Shown piece after piece: positions 55,987 through 63,957 of a stretch of DNA of 64,000 bases. Both the position numbers and the translations under genes were made by a program. The DNA is from Henriciella sp. Lineage in GTDB: Bacteria > Pseudomonadota > Alphaproteobacteria > Caulobacterales > Hyphomonadaceae. A model generated the notes under the pieces. It saw nothing but the letters and a program-made list of their open reading frames with translations. It was not told the DNA's origin and ran no database searches. The stretch spans positions 125,883 to 189,882 of the forward strand of contig JAEPOM010000005.1 of assembly GCA_017642885.1 (NCBI GenBank), in the 5' to 3' direction. How positions within the stretch are numbered: the first letter of the stretch is position 1; each line of letters starts with the position of its first letter.

Positions 55987-56859
55987 GTGCTTGATTTGAT
56001 CCATCCGCTACCGCAATCAGAGGCGTTTGAACGCACGTGCAAAATGCTAGGGCTGCCGGTCAAACGAATTGAAGATGAAGGTACGACTTGCCTCATTCAG
56101 ATGCGCAAAATGCCGCTTATTGGATCCATCAATCTGATTTCCAGAGGGCCGGTTTGGTCTTCGGATACGCCAAGAACGGACTACCTGAACCGGGTCCGCG
56201 AAGAGGTGAAAGGTCCGTTAGCGATTAATGCTCCCATCGGAGCAGAAGCCCCGGGTTTCAAGCTACTATCCGGTGCGGCGCTAGCGATTTTGGATCTAAT
56301 GAACCCAAACGCAATGCGCGCGCGCCTGCATCAGAATTGGCGCAATCAATTGAAAAAGGCAGAGCAGTCGTCATTGCGAGTCATCAATCAACCGATCGAT
56401 GCGCAAAACCACAAATGGTTCTTTGAAGCAGAACGAACGCAGCAAAGATCTAGGAAGTACCGATCCCATCCACCCGGGTTTATTCTGGCATATGCCGCTG
56501 CAAACAAAAGCCAGGCCCGACTCTACACGGCAATGAATGAGAACGAACCCGTAGCCGCCATGCTGGTTCTGAAGCATGGTTTGATGGCAACTTATCAATC
56601 GGGTGTCACGACGGAGCAGGGACGCAGTCTTTGCGCGCATAATCTCATATTGTGGACGATTATGAGCGATTTGCAGAAGCGGGGAATTCGTCAGCTAGAC
56701 CTCGGTCGCGCCGATTTCTCGGATGGCCTGACACGTTTCAAAGTTCGTTCGGGTGCAAGGATTGAGAAGCTACCGGGAACTTATCTGTCATTCAGACAAT
56801 CCCGGAGCGGAAAGTCCGAATCTCGATTGCGTGTTTCGAGCGACCCAACGCCAGCGTAG
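55987..56859 (+). CDS. FemAB/BioF2-like acetyltransferase-fold protein
   Basis: A 290-residue protein with a GNAT-type domain of the FemAB/BioF2-like group at about 110-265: RLHQNWRNQLKKAEQSSL, ARLYTAMNENEPVAAMLVLKHG, and LDLGRADFSDGLTRFKVRSGA near the end (key motif GLTRFK). Relatives add amino acids to peptidoglycan or lipids, or act in exopolysaccharide loci. The substrate is unknown. GTG start; an ATG five bases earlier is out of frame. It stands alone between phaZ (divergent) and the LuxR-type gene. Confidence 0.75.
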   Translation: MLDLIHPLPQSEAFERTCKMLGLPVKRIEDEGTTCLIQMRKMPLIGSINLISRGPVWSSDTPRTDYLNRVREEVKGPLAINAPIGAEAPGFKLLSGAALAILDLMNPNAMRARLHQNWRNQLKKAEQSSLRVINQPIDAQNHKWFFEAERTQQRSRKYRSHPPGFILAYAAANKSQARLYTAMNENEPVAAMLVLKHGLMATYQSGVTTEQGRSLCAHNLILWTIMSDLQKRGIRQLDLGRADFSDGLTRFKVRSGARIEKLPGTYLSFRQSRSGKSESRLRVSSDPTPA

Positions 56860-56966
56860 TCCGGTCTACGAATCCGTCACTCGTTCTCGGGACAAATACA
56901 GTTATATGTGCTCAAGAACTGCCCAATTTGCTTGTTTTATAAGGTTAACGCCGTACCTCGCGGCGC

Positions 56967-57302
56967 ATGACAGATCTCAAACGCGATACCGAACAGCCCG
57001 CTGGAACAAGTTTTTTCCGCGTCGGAAAATTTGCGCTATTTTCCCACCGGACTTGCGAGCAAACGCGCGCTCATTTTGGCCTATCGAGCCGCGAAACGGA
57101 GCTCGTTTTGCACATCGCTGGAGGCCTCACCAAACAAGAGATAGCGGAGCAAATGGGGGTGTCGCCAGCTACCGCGGATACTTTTCGGCGACGGGCTTAT
57201 TTGAAACTGGGTGTCAACTCCGCGCCCGCGGCCGCTGCCATCGTGAGTTCATACCTCGCTGGAACGCGTGTTGAGTCCCGCGAGTTTGAAGATATCTCTT
57301 AG
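56967..57302 (+). CDS. Single-domain LuxR/FixJ-type HTH regulator
   Basis: A 111-residue protein that is essentially one GerE-type helix-turn-helix (about 38-95: LSSRETELVLHIAGGLTKQEIAEQMGVS, then TADTFRRRAYLKLGV). It lacks a receiver or ligand-binding domain. It probably binds DNA as a dimer. It sits tail-to-tail with the SCO1 gene (TTAG shared stop) beside the RegB/RegA module, so a role in respiratory control is possible but unsupported. Confidence 0.83.
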   Translation: MTDLKRDTEQPAGTSFFRVGKFALFSHRTCEQTRAHFGLSSRETELVLHIAGGLTKQEIAEQMGVSPATADTFRRRAYLKLGVNSAPAAAAIVSSYLAGTRVESREFEDIS

Positions 57303-57913
57303 CCGATGTGTTGGGCGAGGCACTGCGCAACGTAGTCCGGATCTGATTCGACCTCGGAGAAGAAGGTTTTCAGCTCCCAGTTCTCATCCATGAGATAGAG
57401 CAACAGCGTGTGATCCATCGTATATTCAGCGAGACTGTCAGGGGTTTCGATCCGCTCATATTGCACGATGAAGGCCTCCGCGGCTTCTGCGATTTCTTGT
57501 TCCGTGCCGGTAAGGCCGATCAAGTTGTCGGGAAATGCTGCGGTGGACACGTAATCGGACAAAGCCTCCGGCGTATCCCGTTCGGGATCTATCGTTATCA
57601 ATAGCGTTTGTGGAGCCTCCACGCCGTCTGGAAGGCGATCATAGGCATTCTTGAGTGCGACGAGCGTGGACGGGCAGAAATCCGGGCAATAGGTAAACCC
57701 GAAATAGATCAGAGTCGGTGCACCTTTGAAGGTTTCCTCCGTCACTCGTTCACCCGTATGCGAGATAAGGCTGATGGGGCCGCCGATCGTTTCGTAGGCG
57801 CGGGTCATACATCCGGCTTGTGCGCCGCCCGCGGACGGAGAGGATGTCGATGGACCGCAGGCGGTGAGCGCGAAGCCGGCGAGGCTGAGAGGAATGGATT
57901 GAATGAGTTTCAT
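57299..57913 (-). CDS. SCO1/SenC/PrrC family lipoprotein
   Basis: Copper-binding thioredoxin-fold protein for CuA centre assembly of cytochrome oxidase, called SenC or PrrC in Rhodobacter. The 204 residues have a lipobox LTAC with Cys19, so it is membrane-anchored facing the periplasm. The metal motif is TYCPDFCP (CxxxC) and the distal His is in MDHTLLLYLMD. ATG 57913 is chosen; a reading 52 codons longer overlaps the divergent kinase start and has no signal-like N-terminus. Neighbours regB and regA match the reg/prr cluster. Confidence 0.93.
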   Translation of the reverse strand: MKLIQSIPLSLAGFALTACGPSTSSPSAGGAQAGCMTRAYETIGGPISLISHTGERVTEETFKGAPTLIYFGFTYCPDFCPSTLVALKNAYDRLPDGVEAPQTLLITIDPERDTPEALSDYVSTAAFPDNLIGLTGTEQEIAEAAEAFIVQYERIETPDSLAEYTMDHTLLLYLMDENWELKTFFSEVESDPDYVAQCLAQHIG

Positions 57914-57979
57914 ACCCGCGATATGCGCACGATCCCAGAGTATGATAAGGGGCCCTGTTGCCGCAGCAGGAGAGCGGAA

Positions 57980-59359
57980 TTGGAAGATCTGAACGACACA
58001 CGCGCTGCCATGGATGAAGGCTTGATTAGCCTTCTTCCAGAAGGCCTGAGCAATGTCGGTGCGGCGCAAGGCAGCACACGCTTAGGCACGCTGATGACGC
58101 TTCGTTGGCTGGCAGTGGCGGGGCAATCGTTTGCGGTCTTGTTCGTGTATTTCGGATTGGGTTTTGAGCTTCCGCTTGCAATGTGCCTCGCCGTGATCGC
58201 AGCTTCGGCCTGGTTGAACGTCTTTCTCTCGTTCGCGGCTGCTGGCCCGCAACTCCTACGCGGCTGGGAAGCGGCGGTACAACTAGCTTTTGACGTCTTG
58301 CAACTCGCGCTGTTGATTAGCCTGACAGGAGGATTGTCCAATCCTTTCTTGTTGTTTTTGATTGCGCCTGTGACCGTTGCCGCATCCAGCCTGAGAGCGA
58401 GATATACCGCGATGATTGCCGGTTTTGCGATCGCGCTGGCGGCGCTGATGCCCTTCTTTGCATTAGACTTACCTTGGCAAGGAGACAGTGCGCTGACCCT
58501 TCCGACATTATTTGAAGGTGGTCATTTCGCGGCGTTGTGTATCGGTATCATCTTCTTCGCTCTGTCCGCTCAGCGTGTGAACGAGGATGAGGCTAAGATG
58601 GTGCGCGCCCTCGATGCGGCGGCTGTGGTGATGTCTCGCGAGCAAAGACTTTCAGCGCTGGGTGCGATGTCAGCGATGACGGCGCACGAGCTTGGGACAC
58701 CGCTCGCGACGATCCATCTCGTTTCCAGGGAGCTGCAGGCCATGCTGCCTGATGACAGTCCGCACCGCGAGGATGCGGCGCTGCTCGCGGAACAGGCCGA
58801 ACGATGTCGCGATATCCTGCAGCGGCTCGGTCATGCACGCGAGGCAGAGGACATCGTCCATGCGCGGATGCCGATGAGCGCATTGGTGGAAGAAGCTGCC
58901 GCGCCTCATAAGGGGCTCGGCGTTGCTGTGCAGGTTACTTATGAGGCGATGGAAGATGGCGAGGCCAAAGTTCCGATCATCCGACGCAGTCCGGAAATTC
59001 TGCACGCCCTCGGAGCATTCATCGAAAATGCTGTCAGTTTCGCTGATTCCGAAGTGCGCGTCGTCGCCAATTGGACCGAGCACCAATTCATCGTCACGAT
59101 CCGGGATGATGGACCTGGCTTCGCATCTGAGGTCATGCCAAAGCTCGGTGAACCCTACGTGTCACAGCGCGGTGAGGCACATTTGGGGGGCGGGGACATG
59201 GGTCTAGGCTTTTTTATTGCTAAGACGCTGATCGAACGGACTGGTGGCAGGATTGCGACACGCAACCGCGCGGCACCCCGCCACGGGGCCATCGTACAGG
59301 CAGTATGGCCTAGAACTGAATTACAGCCATTGGACAATACGGAAAATAACCTAGAATAA
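57980..59359 (+). CDS. regB: Redox-responsive sensor histidine kinase RegB/PrrB
   Basis: Membrane kinase of the RegB/PrrB family that senses respiratory redox state. The 459 residues have six hydrophobic segments (about 38-200) including the ubiquinone-binding heptad GGLSNPF at 117-123. The H-box is AHELGTPLATIH with phospho-accepting His236. Cys276 in ERCRDILQRL matches the redox-active cysteine. The ATPase domain has ENAVSFA, DDGPGF and GGGDMGLGFFIAKTL. I prefer TTG 57980, which has AGGAG seven bases upstream, over ATG 58010 without a ribosome site. SCO1 is divergent (66 bases apart) and regA follows. Confidence 0.93.
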   Translation: MEDLNDTRAAMDEGLISLLPEGLSNVGAAQGSTRLGTLMTLRWLAVAGQSFAVLFVYFGLGFELPLAMCLAVIAASAWLNVFLSFAAAGPQLLRGWEAAVQLAFDVLQLALLISLTGGLSNPFLLFLIAPVTVAASSLRARYTAMIAGFAIALAALMPFFALDLPWQGDSALTLPTLFEGGHFAALCIGIIFFALSAQRVNEDEAKMVRALDAAAVVMSREQRLSALGAMSAMTAHELGTPLATIHLVSRELQAMLPDDSPHREDAALLAEQAERCRDILQRLGHAREAEDIVHARMPMSALVEEAAAPHKGLGVAVQVTYEAMEDGEAKVPIIRRSPEILHALGAFIENAVSFADSEVRVVANWTEHQFIVTIRDDGPGFASEVMPKLGEPYVSQRGEAHLGGGDMGLGFFIAKTLIERTGGRIATRNRAAPRHGAIVQAVWPRTELQPLDNTENNLE

Positions 59360-59379
59360 TGGCTGCGAAGGAGCGAGAA

Positions 59380-59952
59380 ATGGAATCTCCCGTTACAGTA
59401 AAACTTCATGAGAGCCTTAAGGACGTTGAGGACCGCACATGTCTGGTGCTTGATGATGATGGACCGTTCTTGCAGCGCCTGTCTCGGGCGCTGACGCAGC
59501 GGGGCTTTCTGGTGTCTGCGACTTCAAAAGTGTCTGAGGCGCGTGATGTTGCGCGGCTCAATCCCCCGGCCTTTGCGGTCCTGGACCTCCGGCTTGAGGA
59601 TGGATCGGGTCTCGACGTGGTTGAAGTCCTGCACCGGTATCGCCCGGAAGCCCGCGCCGTCATTCTTACCGGTTATGGTGCGATTGCGACGGCCGTTGCA
59701 GCGGTGAAAGCTGGCGCCGTGGACTATCTCGCCAAGCCCGCGGACGTCGAGGACATCGTTCGAGCGCTTGCGAATAGCGGCGAAGGACTGCCAGAGCCAC
59801 CGGAAAACCCGATGTCCGCTGACCGCGTCCGCTGGGAGCATATTCAACGCGTTTACGAGCTGTGCGGGCACAACGTGTCTGAGACCGCGCGTCGCCTCAA
59901 TATGCATCGCCGGACATTGCAGCGCATTTTAGCGAAGCGGGCCCCGCGATAA
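59380..59952 (+). CDS. regA: Response regulator RegA/PrrA/ActR
   Basis: Global redox regulator activated by RegB. The 190 residues have a receiver domain (about 18-135) with acidic pocket LVLDDDG, phospho-acceptor Asp69 in AVLDLRLEDG, TGYG and Lys in AKPAD. A Pro-rich linker and a Fis-type HTH (GHNVSETARRLNMHRRTLQR) at the C-terminus complete it, the unusual RegA architecture. ATG 59380 has AAGGAG six bases upstream; an earlier in-frame ATG at 59359 overlaps the regB stop by one base. Confidence 0.95.
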   Translation: MESPVTVKLHESLKDVEDRTCLVLDDDGPFLQRLSRALTQRGFLVSATSKVSEARDVARLNPPAFAVLDLRLEDGSGLDVVEVLHRYRPEARAVILTGYGAIATAVAAVKAGAVDYLAKPADVEDIVRALANSGEGLPEPPENPMSADRVRWEHIQRVYELCGHNVSETARRLNMHRRTLQRILAKRAPR

Positions 59953-60015
59953 GTCTGGACCATATTCGCGTCTCACCCTACTTTCACCTTCAGAATTCTA
60001 AAGAGGGGTGAGTTC

Positions 60016-60405
60016 TTGTTTAGTCATATCACGCTCGGCACGAATGACTGGCCGAAAGCGAGAGTGTTCTATCGGGCTGTGACCGCGGCGCTGAAGCTAC
60101 CCGTGTTCATGGAGCGCGAAGAAGGCGCCGCCTGGGGTGAAGCCATTGGTCCCAAGTTGTTTGTCGGTCCGGCATTTGACGGGCAAGCCGCGACCTTCGG
60201 GAACGGCACGCACGTTGCCTTTATTGCGGACACGCGCGAAACGGTAGATGCCTTCTACGCCGCAGCGCTTGCTCACGGTGGAACCGATGAAGGCGCACCG
60301 GGCCTCCGCCCCCATTATCATCCAAACTATTATGGCGCTTATGTCCGCGACCCGGATGGGAACAAGCTTCAGGCTGTCTGTCATTCATCGAAGGGCGGAG
60401 CGTAA
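60016..60405 (+). CDS. VOC superfamily (glyoxalase-like) protein
   Basis: A 129-residue protein of the vicinal oxygen chelate fold: FSHITLGTNDWPKARVFYR at the start, HVAFIADTRETVDAFYAAAL and YGAYVRDPDGNKLQAVCH at the end. His4 and conserved acidic positions could bind a metal. The reaction is not predictable. TTG start preceded by GAGGGG. The stop overlaps the pgeF start by one base (TAATG). Confidence 0.85.
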   Translation: MFSHITLGTNDWPKARVFYRAVTAALKLPVFMEREEGAAWGEAIGPKLFVGPAFDGQAATFGNGTHVAFIADTRETVDAFYAAALAHGGTDEGAPGLRPHYHPNYYGAYVRDPDGNKLQAVCHSSKGGA

Positions 60406-61175
60406 TGACTGAGTCACCGCCACATGCGCTGGCCCATAACCTATCAACGCTCCAAGGCGTCCGACATGGCTTTTTCGGGCGAAAAGGGGGCGTCTCCACG
60501 GGCTTATACGAGAGTTTGAATATCGGGCAGGGGTCGGATGATGATGTGCAATCCATTCGGGACAATCGAGATCTGATCAGAAGCGCTTTGGGAGCGGAAA
60601 AGCTGCTCTCTTGTTTTCAGGTTCATTCTGCCAAAGTCATCACGGTAACGGAGCCTTGGCATACCCGACCGCAGGCAGACGCCATGGTTTCCGACAAAGC
60701 CGGGCTCGCTCTTTGCATTTTGAGCGCGGACTGCGTTCCAGTCCTTTTCGCAGACGAGACGGCAAAAGTTGTCGGCGCAGCTCATGCCGGTTGGAAGGGC
60801 GCGCTGGGAGGCGTATGCGAGGCAACGATTGAAGCCATGGAGGCAATCGGTGCCAATCGCGAGACCATACAGGCGGCCATTGGTCCAGCCATCCAGCAAG
60901 AAAGCTACGAAGTCGGCCCTGAATTCAGAGACACTTTTGTCGGCGAACACGAATGGACCGATCGTCTGTTCAAAGCAGGCAGGGATGATCGGTCTCATTT
61001 TGATCTGACCGGCTACGTGCAGGCCGTGCTTCTGCGCGAAGGTCTTAGCTCAGTCGACAATCTTGGACACGATACATGCGCAATGGCGGAAGACTATTTT
61101 TCCAATCGTCGTCGCAATCATCGCGGAGAAGATGATTATGGCCGCAATGGCAGTGTCATAATGCTTGAGGCCTAA
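60405..61175 (+). CDS. pgeF: Peptidoglycan editing factor PgeF (YfiH, laccase-domain family)
   Basis: A 256-residue Cu-oxidase_4/YfiH protein. The conserved His-Cys-His set is visible: His in FQVHSAKV, Cys in LSADCVPVLF and His in AAHAGWKGALGG. GPAIQQESYEVG is also typical. Members are annotated as polyphenol oxidase; family members were shown to act on purine nucleosides, and E. coli YfiH keeps wrong amino acids out of peptidoglycan. It is followed by a GST gene after a 4-base gap. Confidence 0.92.
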   Translation: MTESPPHALAHNLSTLQGVRHGFFGRKGGVSTGLYESLNIGQGSDDDVQSIRDNRDLIRSALGAEKLLSCFQVHSAKVITVTEPWHTRPQADAMVSDKAGLALCILSADCVPVLFADETAKVVGAAHAGWKGALGGVCEATIEAMEAIGANRETIQAAIGPAIQQESYEVGPEFRDTFVGEHEWTDRLFKAGRDDRSHFDLTGYVQAVLLREGLSSVDNLGHDTCAMAEDYFSNRRRNHRGEDDYGRNGSVIMLEA

Positions 61176-61179
61176 ATTG

Positions 61180-61791
61180 ATGAAGCTTTACGATTACAAA
61201 GCCGGCCCGAACCCGCGGCGTGTGAGGATCTTTTTAGCCGAAAAAGGCGTAAATGTGCCTCTGGTCGAGGTCGATATCCTGAAGCGAGAACAGAAAGACC
61301 CAGAATTTCTGGCCAAAAACCCGATTGGCAGCATTCCCGTCCTCGAACTGGACGATGGCACCTGCATTTCCGAATCCGTTGCGATTTGTCGCTATTTCGA
61401 AGAGCTGCATCCAGATCCACCACTATTTGGGCGAACCCCAGTTGAAAAAGCGAACATTGAAATGTGGCTCCGCAGGGTTGAACTCAATTTCATGGTACCG
61501 GTAGGCATGGTCTGGATCCACGGCCATCCGCTTACGGCGCGCCTAATCAAACAAATCCCGAAAGCGGCAGATCAGAACCGCGCCCGCGTACGCATCGGAT
61601 ACAAACTATTGAACACACAATTGGCGACGAAAACCTTCATCGCGGGAGACGACTACACCGTGGCCGATGCAATTCTGCTCGCCAGTCTCGACTTCGCCAA
61701 CGGCCTGGTAGGCGTGCCCTATGATGAAGGTCTCACACATCTCAAACGCTGGCATGAAACCGTATCCGCCCGCCCTAGTGCGCAAGCTTAA
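61180..61791 (+). CDS. Glutathione S-transferase family protein
   Basis: A 203-residue cytosolic GST. The thioredoxin-like N-domain has KLYDYKAGPNPRRVRIFLAEKG and NPIGSIPVLELDDGTCISES (the cis-Pro and glutathione gamma-glutamyl site ES). The helical C-domain has GDDYTVADAILLASLDFA. ATG 61180 follows the pgeF stop directly; a TTG at 61165 would overlap it. This is the last gene of ordinary chromosomal type before the mobilization region. Confidence 0.92.
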   Translation: MKLYDYKAGPNPRRVRIFLAEKGVNVPLVEVDILKREQKDPEFLAKNPIGSIPVLELDDGTCISESVAICRYFEELHPDPPLFGRTPVEKANIEMWLRRVELNFMVPVGMVWIHGHPLTARLIKQIPKAADQNRARVRIGYKLLNTQLATKTFIAGDDYTVADAILLASLDFANGLVGVPYDEGLTHLKRWHETVSARPSAQA

Positions 61792-61815
61792 TTCCGTTGA
61801 ATTTTTCGAAAATGA

Positions 61816-61923
61816 ATGGTGCCGCTGGACGGAGTGGACTTAAACACTTTGTTCGACGAACTCGCCGCAATCGAAGACCAGCTAAAGCCTTTAAAGCATG
61901 AACTTGAGGAGCTGGGACTATGA
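61816..61923 (+). CDS. Small 35-residue protein coupled to the MobC-like gene
   Basis: ATG at 61816, stop TGA at 61921-61923 inside the ATGA that starts the next gene. The peptide is acidic and heptad-like (LFDELAAIEDQLKPLKHELE), suggesting a short helix or coiled coil. An in-frame stop directly precedes the ATG. No clear ribosome site. The tight ATGA coupling and amphipathic composition argue for a real gene or the tail of a reduced one; no family recognised. Confidence 0.5.
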   Translation: MVPLDGVDLNTLFDELAAIEDQLKPLKHELEELGL

Positions 61924-62351
61924 GAAGACCTGGCGGACCCAAAACATATGAAGCATTTTCTGAAGCGGCAGGACATGGCGACATAGCCATTCGTCCAGCG
62001 CGCTCAAGGCGTGGAGCGCCATTTTCGCTGCGCTTGACGGAGCAAGAACGCGCAGACCTCAAGGCGCGGGCAGATGGTGAGCCGCTAGGCGCTTACATCA
62101 AGTCGCGCTTGTTCACGGGGGCTCGGTATCGCTCGCGAGCTAAGCGCGTGGATCGTGAGGCCCTCGGAAAAGTGCTCGGCACGCTCGGTCAGTCTCGCAT
62201 TCCTCAAAACCTCAATCAGATTGCGAAAGCCGCCAACATCGGGGCAATGCCCGTAACACCTGAGTTGCTAGAAGAACTCCAGCAAACGTGCGCAGAGCTG
62301 AAGTCTCTGCGGCAGGAAATCATGGCTGCGCTTGGCTTGCGGGGCCGCTAG
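61920..62351 (+). CDS. MobC-like plasmid mobilization relaxosome protein
   Basis: A 143-residue basic protein. The middle part (FSLRLTEQERADLKARADGEPLGAYI) reads as a ribbon-helix-helix type DNA-binding segment. The C-terminal half has LGQSRIPQNLNQIAKAANIG followed by a Leu/Glu-rich helix, the typical MobC/bacterial mobilization ending. Such proteins nick-assist or melt oriT with the relaxase, whose gene starts two bases after this stop. Confidence 0.82.
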   Translation: MRRPGGPKTYEAFSEAAGHGDIAIRPARSRRGAPFSLRLTEQERADLKARADGEPLGAYIKSRLFTGARYRSRAKRVDREALGKVLGTLGQSRIPQNLNQIAKAANIGAMPVTPELLEELQQTCAELKSLRQEIMAALGLRGR

Positions 62352-62353
62352 CC

Positions 62354-63661
62354 ATGATCCTGCATGGTAATTCTAGAGGTGGCGGGAGTGAACTGGCGAT
62401 CCACTTAATGCGAACCGACGAAAACGAACATGTTCAAGTCCATACCGTTTCAGGCTTCATGTCTGAGGACGTGCGCGGCGCGTTTCAAGAAGTTGAAGCG
62501 CTGGCTAAGGGAACACGGTGCCAGAAGCCTCTTTTCTCGCTCAGCCTTTCGCCTCCAAAAGATGCCAATGCCAGTGCAAAGGACTTTGAACAAGCTATCG
62601 CAAAGGCTGAAGACGCTCTTGGGCTGTCAGGCCAGCCGCGCGTTATCGTGTTCCACGAGAAAGGCGAGCATCGCGACCGCCACTGTCATGTCGTGTGGTC
62701 TCGCATCGATAGTGAGCACATGAAAGCCATTCCATTGCCGTTCAATCGATTGAAGATGCGTGATGTAAGCCGCGAGCTGTTCATCGAACATGGCTGGGAC
62801 GTTCCGCGCGGGCTTATCAACTCTCAAGAGCGCAATCCGCTTAACTACACTCTTGAACAATATCAGCAGGCCAAGCGAACGGGTCGTCACGCCGATGAAA
62901 TAAAGGCTGATCTGCAAGCAGCATGGGCAGTGAGCGATTCTCGCGCAGCCTTTGAACACGCATTGCAGGATAAAGGCTTCAAGCTCGCACGTGGGGATCG
63001 GCGCGGTTTTGTGGTGGTCGATCATCAAGGCGAAGTGATGAGCGTACCGCGCTGGCTTGGTGTGAAGACTAAAGCCGTGCGCGAGCGCCTCGGCTCAGAA
63101 AAAGACCTGCCAGATGTTCAGGCCGCTCAATCGCAATATTCACGCGAGATGGCTGATAAAATGGCTGGCTTCGCAAATGAGTTGAAACTTCGCAATTCTG
63201 AACGATTGGCTGAGCGCTCCGCTCAGAAGCAGGCTCTTGTTGAGCGGCAGCGTTCGGAGCGTGCCGAAGCACTCAAGCGCATTCAAGAACGCAGCGCCTA
63301 TGAAGCGCACGAACGGCAGGCGAGGTTTCCAAACAGTTTATTGAAGCGCGCATGGTCATGGCTCAACGGAGAGAATGCGCGGATCAAGCGCGAAAACGAG
63401 TCCCAAGCCTTACAGGCCAAAGCGCGCGATGAGGCCGAAAAGGAAGCTTTGATCCAGCGTCAGCGTGAGCAACGACAATTCTTCCAGCAGCGCGAGGTTC
63501 AAAAACGCGAGAAACTTCATCACCAATACAAAGCGGTTTCAAAAGAGCGCGCTGAGTTTGAAATTCGCGCTGAGCCAGCGCCTGATGAGCGCAAAGAAGC
63601 CTTTAAACGGCGTCGCCGCGACGCGACTGGACAAAAACGTGGGCCGGAACCTGAGCGCTAA
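62354..63661 (+). CDS. Relaxase / mobilization nuclease (MobA/VirD2-like family)
   Basis: A 435-residue relaxase. The N-domain starts HGNSRGGGSELAIHLMRTDE. The metal-binding histidine motif is FHEKGEHRDRHCHVVWSRID at about 98-117. A middle part has GDRRGFVVVDHQGEVMSVPRW. The C-terminal third is a long Arg/Glu/Gln-rich helical region (about 270-410) and a basic tail. It matches a group of alphaproteobacterial relaxases I recognise by NEHV, GTRC and the HEK histidine motif. No tyrosine occurs before about residue 166, so the usual N-terminal nucleophile is missing; His18 occupies the comparable place. ATG 62354 is used; the frame is open further upstream inside mobC. Confidence 0.87.
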   Translation: MILHGNSRGGGSELAIHLMRTDENEHVQVHTVSGFMSEDVRGAFQEVEALAKGTRCQKPLFSLSLSPPKDANASAKDFEQAIAKAEDALGLSGQPRVIVFHEKGEHRDRHCHVVWSRIDSEHMKAIPLPFNRLKMRDVSRELFIEHGWDVPRGLINSQERNPLNYTLEQYQQAKRTGRHADEIKADLQAAWAVSDSRAAFEHALQDKGFKLARGDRRGFVVVDHQGEVMSVPRWLGVKTKAVRERLGSEKDLPDVQAAQSQYSREMADKMAGFANELKLRNSERLAERSAQKQALVERQRSERAEALKRIQERSAYEAHERQARFPNSLLKRAWSWLNGENARIKRENESQALQAKARDEAEKEALIQRQREQRQFFQQREVQKREKLHHQYKAVSKERAEFEIRAEPAPDERKEAFKRRRRDATGQKRGPEPER

Positions 63662-63700
63662 AGTCGCTGATGTGGGTGTCGGAGACGGTGTTTATGGGTC

Positions 63701-63763
63701 TTTTTGGATAATATTTTGGATATTGGTTGCTTTTATGGGTATATATGGATATATTTTTGGATA
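63701..63763 (+). repeat. Four TGGATA repeats in two 12-bp-spaced pairs
   Basis: TGGATA occurs at 63705, 63717, 63746 and 63758, each preceded by a T-rich or TATA stretch. The two pairs each have exactly 12-base periodicity and are 29 bases apart. The block is very AT-rich and ends at the fic start codon, so it could be an operator or promoter-proximal binding site. Confidence 0.6.
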
Positions 63764-63957
63764 TGAAATTCGATGTTACAAATCTTGTTATTACTCCCAA
63801 GACGCTTGCGATCATATCTGAGATCGACGAGTTCAAGGGCGCATGGCGGGCGCTCGGCACACTCGCCCCAGAGCGATTGTCTGCTTTGCGCCGCGTTGCA
63901 ACAATAGAGAGTATTGGGTCATCTGGTCTGCTCCCCAGAAAGTGGTCCATTATTTGA
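63763..63957 (+). pseudogene. Fic family protein, N-terminal fragment cut by an insertion sequence
   Basis: The reading frame starts MKFDVTNLVITPKTLA and continues with EFKGAWRALGTLAPERLSALRRVATIESIGSS (key part IESIGSS), the conserved N-terminal segment of a widespread Fic protein group in which SS is followed by T-x-I-E-G. Here the frame switches after SS (codon ending 63924) into GLLPRKWSII and stops at 63957. The Fic core HPFxxGNG is absent, so the product cannot AMPylate targets. The remainder may lie beyond the window, behind the insertion. Confidence 0.75.

Noticed and set aside
57608..57979. Long in-frame N-terminal extension of the RegB gene
   Set aside because: It is antisense to the SCO1 gene, has no family similarity, and a good ribosome site marks 57980.
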